A stretch of 64,000 bases of DNA from Pyrenophora tritici-repentis (taxonomy: Eukaryota; Ascomycota; Dothideomycetes; Pleosporales; Pleosporaceae), in contig NC_089395.1 of NCBI RefSeq assembly GCF_003171515.1, positions 2,993,013-3,057,012 on the forward strand, given 5' to 3'. The position numbers and the translations under genes were made by a program. Positions 53,966-64,000 of this stretch are shown here, piece after piece; within the stretch, counting starts at the first letter, position 1; the number at the start of each line of letters is the position of its first letter. The notes under the pieces are model-generated. The model searched no databases, was not told the origin of the DNA, and saw only the letters and a list, made by a program, of their open reading frames with translations.

Positions 53966-56900
53966 TTATACAGTGTCTGTCTGTTCGGTGGTTTGCCCAA
54001 GGTGCCATTTTCTCGTGCCAATCCTAGTACTTGCAATAAAGGCTAGAGTAGCTTTGATGCCTGTCTTTGTTTGGAGGAGGAGTGGGAGGGTGATGGGTCT
54101 GTGTGGTATTGCTTCTTTGAGTGTATTTCGATGTGTTTTGTACTGTTTGCAATCTAGAAGTAGATGCTGTGGTGTTTGTGGTTTGTAGCATATACATAGA
54201 TTGCAGTCTCTCTTGTTGAATCTCTTAAGGTAGGAGTTGAAGTATCCATGTCCTAGCTTGAGTGAGTAGAACGCGCTCGAGATTTCTCTTGGTGTTCCCT
54301 TCGGGACTTTGATTGTTGTATGTGTGTTGAGCTTGAAGATCCTTGAGTAGGAGCTTCTGTTTTTGGTGGGCCTGTCGGTATACCTCTTGTACTCCATCAG
54401 TTGTTCTGTTTTTTGTATTTTGTTGATTTCTGTGCCTAAGTAGGCTAGGCTCGCTGTGGTCGATGTTGTTGGTCTCTCTTTAGCTGCTTCCTTTGCTAGC
54501 GTGTCGGCTTTTTCGTTGCCCTTGACGTCGTTATGTCCTGGGGCCCACTGCAGGTGGATCGATGCTTTCTTTGTCGTTATTCTCTTTGCAGCTCTGATGC
54601 ATCTTAGTAGCCACTGTTGTCCCGGGTTGTCCGATAGGTTGTTAAGCCTATGGATTGCTGCTTGGTTGTCTGCGTATACGTAGATCTCTTGGCCTTCTTG
54701 TGCCACTGTAGCCGCGTGTTCAAATGCCTGTGCTATCCCCTCTAGTTCACCGTTGTAGACTAGTTGGGAGCATCCAATGTTTGTCTTTTGAGAAAAGGTT
54801 TCTTCGTGGGTGGAGCTGTACGCTACTACACCTACGCCGATCCCTATTCCCTTGTCGTGTTGTGAGGCATCTGAGTAGATTGCGGTGAAGTTATCTCCGC
54901 TCCTTGATAGGATATAATCCGTGTGTGCAATTGCCTCTTCCTCTTTGCTCTTTTTTGATACAGTAACCTTGTAGTTAAGACTTTCCCATGGTCTGAACCT
55001 ATATGGGATTATCTTTTCTACGCTATTGTTGTCTCTCTCTGGGATTGACTTAACAATAGTGTATAGTTGTCTATGCTGGTTTGGCTTTTTGTAGCTAGCT
55101 TTGTCTGTATTTGTGATCCTTGTAATTGCTTTCTGGATTGGGTGGTTGCTGGATAGCTGGTGTGCTCTAGACGCATACTTTCGGTTGTTGGTGTTGAGTC
55201 TAATTGCAGGTGACGTAAGTCCGGATTCAATGCTTGTTGGTAGGGATGGTGACGTTCTAAACACTCCAATTATCTTTCTACACGCCAGGTTGTGCAGTGA
55301 TTGTAGGAGGCTAGTGGCGTAGCTTTGGTTCTTCCAGTATATTTGTGATCCGTAGTCTGCAACGCTTGTGACGCATGCTAGGTATAGTTGTCGTACTGCT
55401 TTTGGGGAGAGTCCTCTTTCGATGTTGGCTAGTCTCCCTAGTCTATAGAATGCTTTCCTTGCTTGGCTTACGCGTGTAGCAATATGTTCCTTGAAGGACA
55501 GTCTATTGTCTATGTGGATACCTAGCCATTTGATTGTGTCTTTCGGTTCTACAATGGTGTTGTCTGGAAGCTGTAGGCTTCTCTCTTTTCTCTCTTTCTT
55601 GGCGGTAAAGTGGATGAGCTCTGTCTTAGCTATATCGAACATAATCGCTAAGTTTTTCCCTCGGTGAGATAGTAGGCGGACTTGCTGTTCTAGTATTTTG
55701 ACATTTTTCTTTAGCGATGTTGAGGATGTCGATAGAGATAGGTCGTCAATATAGGATAGGTTGAAGCTTTGTAGTCCTGGGAAGAGGTCTCTGGTGTAGA
55801 TAAGAAAGAAGATTGGAGACACTGGGCTGCCTTGAGGTATCCCAGCTATTATCTCGGAGAATTCTTGTGTCTTATTGTCGAAGGAGAGTCTTAGCGATCT
55901 GTTTGAGAAGAAGGATTTTGTCCAAGCGATAAGACTAATTGGAAGGCCTAGCTTCTTAAGCGTTCGCAGGAATTGATTGTGTGAGACGTGGTCAAATGCT
56001 CCCTTTACGTCTAGGAAGATAGTTGATGTTATTTGGCCTTTCTGTTTCTGGTGCTGAATTTGGTCGATGAGTAGCATAGCTGCATCTATTGCAGATTTCT
56101 TGAGTCTACCCCCAATTTGGGTTGGGTGTAGTAGCTCTGTGATTTCTGCTAGATTGCTCAGCCTACTTGCGGTGATCCTCTCGTTAATCTTTCCTAAACA
56201 GCTTAATAGAGTGATAACTCTGTAGGCTTTTGGGATTGAATAGTCTGGTTTTGATGCCTTTTTAAGAACAGCTCCTGTAGCTTGTTTCCAGCATTTTGGG
56301 TGGTATCCATAGTTGAATAGGAGTGAGAAAGCTCTAAACATTGTTTGCGGTTGAGCTTTGTACGCGGCTGTGATTATGTCTTGTGTTATTGCATCTGGTC
56401 CTGGGGTGCTACTTTTGACTTGACTTGAGCATGCTCGTTCTAGTTCAGTCGTGGATAGTGCTGGCCAATCCCATCTCTTTTCCTGGTAGTTGGTGAATGT
56501 GGGCGCTTCGGTTATGGGCGGTGGTGGGAATAGCGTGTTGCGGAACGCTTGGCATTTCTTGTCGAATGATGTTTCTCCTTGTATAGGTGGAATTCTTTCG
56601 ACTTTGTTATCCTTTGTATATGCCATGGCTTTGTAGATTGACTGCGGGTCTTCCTTCTCTAGGAATTCATTCCAGTGTTTCCTTTTAGCGTCTTTGATTG
56701 CCTTGTTGTAGGTGTTTCGTGCACGTAGGAAGTCTCTTTTCTCTAGGTAGGCGTCGTGTATCGCAGTAGTTTCGAGCTTTTCTTTAAAAATCCTTCTATA
56801 GTGGGAAGTGTCTTGTCGTAGCTTTGTCAGCTCTTTGTTCCACCAAGCTTTTGGTTTTGGACCAAGTCTAGTGATAGGGATAGCTTTGTTTGCTGCAGTT

Positions 56901-57832
56901 TGGATTGCTTGAGTTATTGCTTTACCAATCTCTTCTAGCTGTTGCTCTAGCTCTGTATTGTTGCCGAGGAGGAGGTCCATTAAGTCTGCCTTTCTTGGAT
57001 CACTGATCTGGTCCATATCTTGCAAGGTTTGACTGTTTTGGATTGCCGTTTCTAGTTCTTTGTTGAAGGTGTCCCAGTTAGCCTTTGCAGTATTAAATCT
57101 GGGTTGGTTTGTCGGGTTTTCTACAAGGTCTGCGTTTGTTTGGATGGAGAATAGGAGGCCGTAGTGATCTGATCCAGTTTCAGGTATAGTCTGCCAGTCC
57201 GTAGCTTTGCTAGCCAAGTCTGGAGTGACAAGTGAGAGGTCTAGGACTGTTTCTCTAGATAGGTGTGGTCTGAAGAATGTGCCTACTCCTGGTGTGTTTA
57301 GGAGCTCTAGATCTTGTTCTTCAATCCAGTCAATAAATGGCTGTGCTCCTTGGCTCGTCGTTGGGCATAGCGGGTCCCACAATGGATGGTGCTCGTTGCT
57401 ATCTAGTACTAAAATAGAACTTGGCGGAAGCTTAGTGTTAAGTATAGCTCTGGGCAGTGTTTTTTCCCCTTCGGCGTTTGTTTGGTTGTATACGTTAAAT
57501 AGGTTAAATTGGAAATTAGAACCTTTTATTGTAATAGCCATTGCGTCTGGGTCTATTTTGAAGTCGTTTTGGGTGAATGTCTCTGCTTCTAGTGTTCTAG
57601 ATATATAAAATAGAACCCTAGGGCGGACGGGTAGGTTTGTTACTGGTAAGATCTGGATAAACGCAGTGTGATTTATGGATCTTGCTGTTGCGTAGTTGTC
57701 GTTGGTAGTTAGCCATGGCTCTTGAATTGCAATTATATCAGCTTTAAGTTCAACTGCAAGTTGCAGTGTAGACTCAGTCGCTGTAATGCTCTTGTTGAGA
57801 TTGACTTGGAGGATCCTAATGTTGTTCAACAT
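53966..57832 (-). CDS. LINE ORF2: endonuclease, reverse transcriptase, RNase H (1288 aa)
   Basis: Start placed at MLNNIRILQVNLN, whose ATG overlaps the ORF1 stop in TAATG and matches the start in the other LINE family. An in-frame ATG 16 codons upstream lies inside ORF1. The endonuclease (QEPWLTTND, DSNEHHPLWD, TGSDHYGL) is within the first 230 residues. The reverse transcriptase (VKGAFDHVSHN, GIPQGSPVSPI, YIDDLSLS near residue 692) is followed by RNase H (IYSDASQHD near 980, YADNQAAI, WAPGHNDVKGNEKAD). A C-terminal cysteine motif (CICYKPQTPQHLLLDC) closes it. This is the enzyme for target-primed reverse transcription. Confidence 0.96.
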   Translation of the reverse strand: MLNNIRILQVNLNKSITATESTLQLAVELKADIIAIQEPWLTTNDNYATARSINHTAFIQILPVTNLPVRPRVLFYISRTLEAETFTQNDFKIDPDAMAITIKGSNFQFNLFNVYNQTNAEGEKTLPRAILNTKLPPSSILVLDSNEHHPLWDPLCPTTSQGAQPFIDWIEEQDLELLNTPGVGTFFRPHLSRETVLDLSLVTPDLASKATDWQTIPETGSDHYGLLFSIQTNADLVENPTNQPRFNTAKANWDTFNKELETAIQNSQTLQDMDQISDPRKADLMDLLLGNNTELEQQLEEIGKAITQAIQTAANKAIPITRLGPKPKAWWNKELTKLRQDTSHYRRIFKEKLETTAIHDAYLEKRDFLRARNTYNKAIKDAKRKHWNEFLEKEDPQSIYKAMAYTKDNKVERIPPIQGETSFDKKCQAFRNTLFPPPPITEAPTFTNYQEKRWDWPALSTTELERACSSQVKSSTPGPDAITQDIITAAYKAQPQTMFRAFSLLFNYGYHPKCWKQATGAVLKKASKPDYSIPKAYRVITLLSCLGKINERITASRLSNLAEITELLHPTQIGGRLKKSAIDAAMLLIDQIQHQKQKGQITSTIFLDVKGAFDHVSHNQFLRTLKKLGLPISLIAWTKSFFSNRSLRLSFDNKTQEFSEIIAGIPQGSPVSPIFFLIYTRDLFPGLQSFNLSYIDDLSLSTSSTSLKKNVKILEQQVRLLSHRGKNLAIMFDIAKTELIHFTAKKERKERSLQLPDNTIVEPKDTIKWLGIHIDNRLSFKEHIATRVSQARKAFYRLGRLANIERGLSPKAVRQLYLACVTSVADYGSQIYWKNQSYATSLLQSLHNLACRKIIGVFRTSPSLPTSIESGLTSPAIRLNTNNRKYASRAHQLSSNHPIQKAITRITNTDKASYKKPNQHRQLYTIVKSIPERDNNSVEKIIPYRFRPWESLNYKVTVSKKSKEEEAIAHTDYILSRSGDNFTAIYSDASQHDKGIGIGVGVVAYSSTHEETFSQKTNIGCSQLVYNGELEGIAQAFEHAATVAQEGQEIYVYADNQAAIHRLNNLSDNPGQQWLLRCIRAAKRITTKKASIHLQWAPGHNDVKGNEKADTLAKEAAKERPTTSTTASLAYLGTEINKIQKTEQLMEYKRYTDRPTKNRSSYSRIFKLNTHTTIKVPKGTPREISSAFYSLKLGHGYFNSYLKRFNKRDCNLCICYKPQTPQHLLLDCKQYKTHRNTLKEAIPHRPITLPLLLQTKTGIKATLAFIASTRIGTRKWHLGQTTEQTDTV

Positions 57833-59409
57833 TAAAATCCTGCGGGGATGCTCTTTGTTACTGCTTGGTAGAGTTCGCACTCTTTGCTGTTTGCAAAGTG
57901 GGGCTCTTTGCAGTTACTACAGTGGGGGAGTGTATGGTTGCAGGGTTTTCCTTTTGTATTACACACTGAGCATTTGTGTGTTGTAGTTGCATGTTCTTCT
58001 CCGCACAAATTGCATGCTGGTTGGTTTCGGCATCTAGTGGCTGGGTGGCCAAATTGTTGGCAGTTTAGGCATTGGGTAGATGCTGCTATAGGCTTAAACT
58101 TTTCGGTGAAGAGAGTTTGTCCAAGGATTGTAATTCTACCACCAAGTCTGGCTGCGTCTTCGGCTGTTTTGAATGCTATTACAATAGAGCTGTTCTTCTT
58201 GTTTTGCCATTCTCTTGATATCCAGTATGGGTTGCCAGTAATTTGTAGTCCGTTGTTGTATGCTGGGATTTCTGTGTGGAGTATCTCTAGTGTCTCTGCT
58301 CCCTCCCATTCTGTTGGCACATTATGTACTACTACTTTCGTCCATGATTCTAGTAGTTGTACATTCTTTAGCTCAAACTTTTGATGCCATATATGCTTGT
58401 GTTGGACTAGGTATTCTCCTGAGTAGGTTGGAGTGGTTGTTAGAATAATATTGTTCTTTCTACTTGTTGTTACTTCCTTCACTACTGGGTCTTTGATGCC
58501 GCCCTTTGTGAACTCTTCGTTGATTAGGTCTCTAATCTGGAGTGGTGTGTGAGACGTAGGCTGGGTAAGCGTAAGGACTGCTTGGTAGTAGCTTGCTGGC
58601 TTTTTGTTTGTCTTCTTTTTTGTAGACACTGTAGTCCATGTGTTTCCGTTGTTCTGGGCGGCTACGCTAGCGTATGATGTCTTGTTTTGTTGGGTGTTTT
58701 GGGTGTTTTGGGTGTTTTGGATGTTCTGGGTGTTCTGGTTGTTTGGTTTTTCTTGGTTGTTTGGGTTTTGTGGTCCAGTTGCGGCATTAACAGCTTTCTT
58801 TAGTGTCTTTGTAGCTTGTTGGGAGGCGCTTGTAAGCGTTGCAGTCTGGTACGCAAGCTGTGCTGTAAACTTCTCAGTCATTTGCTGCGTAACCCTGCCT
58901 AGTTCCGTAAAGTCTCTAAAGACGTCCAGTAGTTGTAGTAGTTTGTTTTGGGATAGATGGGATTCGGCCATAGTAGATGCTTGTAGAATTAGGTCCCTTG
59001 CCCAGAAGATTGCTTGGGTTGAGTCCTTTGCTCTTGGTTTCTTTTCTTGGCTGTTCTGGAATGGGTTTCTCTCTCTTGTAGTTATCTCTGGGGAGAATGC
59101 CGCTGGTCTTTTATTTAGTGGTGGCTGAATAATTAACCTTGGTGTTTCTTGGGTGGTCTGCTCGATGGGTGTTGTTGGGTTGTCTTGGTGCCTTTCGTCG
59201 GTCTCCATTTCGTCGTCCAGTGTGCTTGAGGTCCGGAGGTCTTCTGGTAGCTGGACTACGATAGTGTCGCTATCTGGGGCCATTTTAGCCTCTCTGTTGT
59301 CTTGTTGTTGTTGTTTCTTGGCTTGGTCTGTGCGTTTGCTTCTGAAAGTTCGGACGCGTCGCGTTTGGGGTACTAGACTCCTTGTATCTCCACAACCACG
59401 CGGCTGCAC
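57832..59409 (-). CDS. LINE ORF1 (gag-like, CCHC zinc knuckles)
   Basis: 525 residues from the most upstream ATG. A second ATG at MAPDSDTIVV (residue 43) is equally plausible and matches the start of the related LINE. Ends in three zinc knuckles (CLNCQQFGHPATRC, CNLCGEEHATTTHKC, CSNCKEPHFANSKEC). The central part has a QNTQN tandem and a segment resembling an RNA-binding fold (ESWTKVVVHNVPTEWEG). It is the RNA-binding partner of ORF2. Confidence 0.93.
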   Translation of the reverse strand: MQPRGCGDTRSLVPQTRRVRTFRSKRTDQAKKQQQQDNREAKMAPDSDTIVVQLPEDLRTSSTLDDEMETDERHQDNPTTPIEQTTQETPRLIIQPPLNKRPAAFSPEITTRERNPFQNSQEKKPRAKDSTQAIFWARDLILQASTMAESHLSQNKLLQLLDVFRDFTELGRVTQQMTEKFTAQLAYQTATLTSASQQATKTLKKAVNAATGPQNPNNQEKPNNQNTQNIQNTQNTQNTQQNKTSYASVAAQNNGNTWTTVSTKKKTNKKPASYYQAVLTLTQPTSHTPLQIRDLINEEFTKGGIKDPVVKEVTTSRKNNIILTTTPTYSGEYLVQHKHIWHQKFELKNVQLLESWTKVVVHNVPTEWEGAETLEILHTEIPAYNNGLQITGNPYWISREWQNKKNSSIVIAFKTAEDAARLGGRITILGQTLFTEKFKPIAASTQCLNCQQFGHPATRCRNQPACNLCGEEHATTTHKCSVCNTKGKPCNHTLPHCSNCKEPHFANSKECELYQAVTKSIPAGF

Positions 59410-59754
59410 GGCTTGGGAGTAGTCGGAATCTATTTCTTTCGATGGATATAGTTGGTTTCTGATGGAGTTTCACGTGTTCGGAAAAAACTCGAAGTTGTGT
59501 GTGGGATGAAAGAAGCAGTTAAGATTGTGTTAGAGTAGATTTGTATAAGGGTTATTCGTTATGTATTTAGTAGGGAGTTAGGCAGGAGAAATGTAAGGGG
59601 TAGGAGAGGAATTGTTCGGGGCAGTATTGGATAGTACGAGACGCAAATTGATAGTGTAACAGAGTATTAATAGGGGGGTTAATAGAGGAAGAGGTAGGGT
59701 AGAGGGAGGTAAGAGAGTAGTGGAGGGCGCGGTTAAAGGGGTTAGGGGTAGAGA

Positions 59755-59852
59755 GAGGAAGGGTCAGGGAGAGGAAGGGTCAGGGAGGGTAGAGAGGATC
59801 AGGGAGGGTAGAGAGGATCAGGGAGGGTAGAGAGGATCAGGGAGGGTAGGGG
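59755..59852. repeat. tandem repeat GGATCAGGGAGGGTAGAGA
   Basis: About four 19 bp units, preceded by two AGGAAGGGTCAGGGAG units. Confidence 0.85.
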
Positions 59853-61720
59853 TTAGGTATTATAGTATAAGAAGATAACTAGAGAAAGTAAGTAAAAAGA
59901 GTTAAGAATAATAAAGTGGATAGTAAATAATATATAGGGGGTTTTAGAGAGGAGGAAATATAAGAGAGTTTACTAGAAAATAAGAAAGAGGGGTTTCAGA
60001 GTAGGCAGAAGCGTAAAGCAAGAGCATAGGGCAGAGGAAAAGAGGAAAAGAGGTAGAGTTTAAAGAAGGCCGCCGGTTGCGGTAAGGAAGATGCAAAGGC
60101 GAGAGTAGTAGAAGAGAATATAAGAGAGGATTATATGTTAGGGGTAAATAGGTAAGAGGGGGCGGGGATTTAGGGGCGCAAAAGGAGGGTAGAGAAAGAA
60201 AATACAAGAGAGGTAGAGGTAAAGGGTTAGAAAGAGAGTTAGAATAGAATTTTTATAAGATAAGGTAGGTTTAGAGGACGCAGAGTTGTAGAGCGAAGTA
60301 GAGGGTAGGGTGTAAGAGTAGAGAGTAAGGAGTTAAAAGAAGTTAGATAGGGCGTATAAGTAGTAACACCCCGTTTTTAGGGTTAAGAAGTATTTAGGAG
60401 GAGAAAGGGAGAAGTAGGAAAAGAAGAGGGAGAGTAAGAGTAAGCCGTAAGGTGTCACAAAGAGGGTAGAGTAAGAGTAGAGGAGAGAGTAGAGGGGGTG
60501 GTGGGTGGACCCGTAAGGTGTTACAAAAAGGGTGGAGTAAGAGTAGTTATTGTAGGATTAATTAGGTTATAGGAACGCAGGCGGTGGAGTGAGTTCCGGG
60601 GGCGCAGTACAGCAAGTCAGACGGGGCAGATAGGACAGACAAGGAGGCGAAACAAGTAGTAAGGGGGAAGAGGAGGTTTCACAAGTAGGTAGGGCGAAGA
60701 GAGGGTTTCATAGGTAAGTAGGATATAAAGAGAAAGGGGAGTGTTAGGAAGAGATAAGTAAGGTATTATAAAGAAGAGGAGTATGTGTTATAAGGGTAGA
60801 TAGTAGCGTGTAAAGAGTAGAGTAAAGAGTAGAGTAAAGAGTAGAGTAAAGAGTAGATAGTAGAGAGTGTAGGAAGTTAAGAAGGAGTAGAAGTGGTAAA
60901 GGAAGAGAGGGAGTAGGTAATAAAAACGGTAAGAGAGAGTAAAACGCAGAAGGAAAAGTAAAGAAAGTAGGTAAGTAAAGAGAAGTAGTAGGTAGTAGAA
61001 GAAGAGAAGTAGAGAAATAAAGAAAGGTTACAGGGTTAGGGAGAGTAAGAAGGGTAAGGGAGTAGGGATAATAGAAGAGGATAGAAGAGATAGTAAAAGA
61101 GAAAAAAAGAGAAGAGATATAAGAAGAGAGAAAGAGTGAAGAAGAGAGAGATGATAGTTAATATAATATAGAAAAGTAAGAAAATAGATATAAGAGAATA
61201 GAATAGTAATAAAGAGTAAGAGTAAGAGCAGAAGTAAAGGAAAGGAAGAGAGAGAAAAAGGAAAATGAGAAGTAGAAGTGAAGAAGAAAGAGAGCAAGAA
61301 AGAGAGCAAGAGTAAAGAAAAGGGTAAGAGTAGAAGTAGAAGTAGTGAAAGCGGTAAGAGAGAGTAAAGTAGGTAGTAGTAGAAGAAAGAAGTATAGAAA
61401 GGAAGTAAAGAGGAGTAGTAGGTAGTAGAAAAAGAGAAGTAGAGTGAGTAAAGAAAGTCGGAGAAGAAAGAGAAAAAGGGTGAGAAGAGGTAATGAGTAA
61501 GGAGTAGGAAGAGAAAGGTTAGAGAGTAGAGTTAAAAGTAAAAATTCGAAAGGGTTAGTAGAAGGAGAGAAAAAGGAAGGAGTAGGGAGTGAGGTAAGTA
61601 GGAGAGAAAGAGGTAGAAAGAAGAGGAAATAGGGAAAGTAAAGTAGATCAAGAGAGAGGAAAGGGAAGTTAGAGGAGTAAAAGAAGTTGAGAGAGGAAAA
61701 GAGGGGAGGTGTAGTAGTAG

Positions 61721-61876
61721 AGGGAGAGGGTAAGGGAGAGATTGAGGGTAAGGGAGAGATTGAGGGTAAGGGAGAGATTGAGGGTAAGGGAGAGATTGAG
61801 GGTAAGGGAGAGATTGAGGGTAAGGGAGAGATAAGGGAGAGATTGAGGGTAAGGGAGAGAGTGAGGGTAAGGGATT
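61721..61876. repeat. 18 bp tandem repeat GAGGGTAAGGGAGAGATT
   Basis: About eight units, one of them shortened. The sequence just before it (61670-61720) resembles the sequence just before the telomere (63830-63890). Confidence 0.88.
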
Positions 61877-63898
61877 TTAGGGAGGAGGAAATACAAGAGA
61901 GTTTAATAGAAAGCAAGAAAGAGGGGATTGAGAGTAGGCGGAAGGGCGAAGGGAGAGGGTAGGGCAGAGGAAAAGAGGTTAAGTTTCAAGAAGCCGCCCG
62001 TTGCGGTAATAATAATACAAAAGCGAGAGTAGTAGAAAAGAATATAAGAGAATATTATATTTTAGAGGTAGATAGATAAGAGAGGGCGCGGAGTTGTAGA
62101 CGCAAAATAATAGTAGAGAAAGAAAATACAAGAGAGATAGAGGTAAAGGCAAAGAAAGAGAGTAAGAAGAGGAGTTTTATCAAGGTAAGATAGATTAAGG
62201 GGGCGCAGAGGGTAAATTGTAAGAGTAGAGAGTAGAGAAAGAAGAGAGAGAGAGTAAGAGTAAGCTGTAAGGTATCACAAAAAGGGTAGAGGAGAGGGTA
62301 GAGTAGAGAGAAGAAGTTTAACAAGTATAAGATAAAAGAAAGAAGAAATATAAAAGTAGAGAGAAGTAAAGAAGAAGAAGAGAATCGAAGAAGTATAGGA
62401 GGATAGAAAGAAAAGAAGGAGGTAAACGAAAAGAGAAAATAAATAAGAAGAGTATAAAAGAAGATAGTTAGAAATTAAGACGAAGTAGATAAGGAAAGAG
62501 GTATATTAGAAGAAGAAAGGATAAAGAGAAAAGAGAGGAAAGAAAAGTAGATTATTAAAAGAGAAAGAAGAAGGTAAGAGTAGAAGTAAGCGTAAAAGTA
62601 AGAGGAAAGAGAAAGAGAGTAAGAGTACGAGTAGGAGTAAAGGTAGTAATAATAGTATTAGTGAGTGTAAGAGTAAAGGGAATAATAAGAATAAGAGTAA
62701 CGGTGATAAGGAGGGAGAAATAGAAGAGAAAAATAAAAAAAGTATTATAAAGCGGTAAGAAAAGAAGAAGAAAATAAAGACAAAGGGAGAAATGTAAAAA
62801 GTAGAAAGAAGAGAAAAGAGAGTTAGAAAGTAGAAAGTAAGAATAGAAAAGTAGTGATTAGAGAGTAAGGAGAAGGAGTAGAAGTGCAGTATGTATAAAG
62901 AATAAATTAAGGAGAAGATAGTAGAGAAAAAGATTAGAGGAAAGAAAGGTAAAAGAGAAAAAGGTAGAAAGAGGAAAGTAGAGTAAAGAAGATAAAGAAG
63001 AGTAAGAAAGGGACAGTAGAGAAAAGAATAGGAAGAGGTAATAGGTAGAAAGTAGAAAGAAGATAATAGTAGAAAAGAAAAGAGAGAAATAGGTAGAAGA
63101 GTAGAGAGAAGAAGTTTAATAAGTAGAAGATAAAAGGGAGAAGAAATATAAGAGTAGGGGAGAGTAAAAAAGAACAGAGTTAAGGAAGAGGAAATAAGAA
63201 GAGTATAAAAGAAGATGGTATGAAGTAGAGATAAAGTAGAGAAGAGGAGAAGAAAATTAGGAGAAGAAAAGATAGAGGGGTAAGAGAGGGAGAAGAAGAT
63301 AAGAAGAATAGAGAGAGAGATAAGATTGTAAGTAAGAAAAAGAATAGAGGTAATAGTGAGAGTAGAGGTATTAAGAATAGTATTAGTTAGTATAATAGAA
63401 AGGGTAATAGAGATGGAGAAATAGAAGTAGAAGAGAAGAAAGAAAAAAGGAAATTAGAGGAGAAAGAGGTAAAAAAAGGATAAGGAAAGAGAAAAAAAGG
63501 AGATGAGAGATAAGAGAAGTAGAGAGAGTAGAAGAAAAGAAAGAGAAAAAGAGGAAGTGAAAGAGAGGAGGAGAGAAAGTGAAAGAGAAGAGGGGAGAAA
63601 AGAGAAGAGAAGAAATAAAGAGAATAAAGGGAAAGTAGAGAGTGAAAGGGTAGAAGAGTAGAAAAGAAGAGTTTATAGAGTAAAAGAGAAGAAGTAAAGA
63701 AAGTAAAGAGTGAAGGGATAGAAGAAGAAGAGTAGGGAATTAAAATGAAAAGGTAGGAGAGAAGAAGTAGAAAGTAAAGAAAATAAGAATAGGAGGTATA
63801 GAGAGTAGAATTGGAGAGTAGAAGAAAGAGGGAAGTTAGAGGAGAGTTAGAAGTTAGGAGAGTTGAGGAGGGGAGGGGTGGTGGTAGAGGGTGAGGGT

Positions 63899-64000
63899 GA
63901 GGGTTAGGGTTAGGGTTAGGGTTAGGGTTAGGGTTAGGGTTAGGGTTAGGGTTAGGGTTAGGGTTAGGGTTAGGGTTAGGGTTAGGGTTAGGGTTAGGGT
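63899..64000 (+). repeat. telomere (TTAGGG)n
   Basis: At least 16 perfect TTAGGG units run to the end of the window, preceded by two GAGGGT variants. The G-rich strand runs 5' to 3' towards the end, so this is a right chromosome terminus and not an interstitial array. Confidence 0.97.

Larger units (their letters stand above)
53719..59508 (-). mobile_element. full-length intact Tad1-like LINE
   Basis: 5790 bp, minus orientation, with a (TTA)n tail. The 14 bp target duplication is AAAGAAGCAGTTAA (53705-53718 and 59509-59522). Both ORFs are open and overlap by the TAATG arrangement. It provides empty sites for the MITE and hAT in LINE copy 1. Undamaged and probably recently active. Confidence 0.96.
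59523..63890 (+). repeat. cytosine-depleted purine tract adjoining the telomere
   Basis: By eye the plus strand is almost all A and G with some T and very few C. Internal duplications are visible: 59940-60120 resembles 61880-62065, 60430-60530 resembles 62240-62300 (GTAAGGTGTCACAAAGAGGG-type block), and 62305-62370 resembles 63090-63155. The first 220 bp are a decayed helicase tail. No gene. Confidence 0.8.

Overview
The window is the right-hand end of a filamentous ascomycete (Pezizomycotina) chromosome. The plus strand ends in an uninterrupted TTAGGG array (about 63899-64000). The genes carry 40-55 nt introns with fungal branch points. The repeat content (Tad1-like LINEs, Ty1/copia, Fot1/pogo, hAT elements with MITEs, a telomere-linked RecQ helicase, C-to-T stop codons typical of RIP) fits that group. 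I cannot name the species.

Layout, centromere side to telomere. 1-2690: decayed copia pol and unassigned sequence. 2772-7886: the only ordinary cellular-type gene, a predicted ~1600-residue fusion of an indoleamine 2,3-dioxygenase (IDO) fold, an FAD/NADPH reductase and cytochrome b5. 8106-17060: nested transposons. A RIP-damaged Fot1/pogo transposase holds a copia solo LTR (target duplication AGACA), which holds a 5.84 kb hAT element (target duplication CCTCCCAC). A second, truncated copia copy follows, and its LTR shows the uninterrupted site of the hAT insertion. 17061-23041: two copies of another hAT family in inverted orientation. 23042-36981 and 49600-59508: two direct copies of a purine-rich subtelomeric segment, each ending in a LINE. 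They differ by clean insertions (hAT, MITEs, a tRNA-like SINE, a solo LTR, an intact pogo element), so each copy supplies empty sites for the other. 37200-48431: a telomere-linked helicase (OrsD zinc finger, recombinase-like domain, RecQ) split by a full-length LINE in its promoter and by two MITEs in its coding region. 59523-63890: an almost cytosine-free purine-rich tract made of decayed helicase tails and tandem repeats, ending in the telomere.

The most interesting object is the hAT element at 8684-14523. Besides its transposase it carries a complete histone H3-like gene, with an altered tail, and a gene for a helical protein with a very acidic C-terminus. Six of its seven introns share one sequence block, two TTATCACAG-like nonamers whose starts are 13 nt apart. 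The same block recurs at five non-intronic places in the element. I read this as a transposon with its own chromatin module and its own related introns. The function is inference, but the gene content and the block are visible in the sequence.
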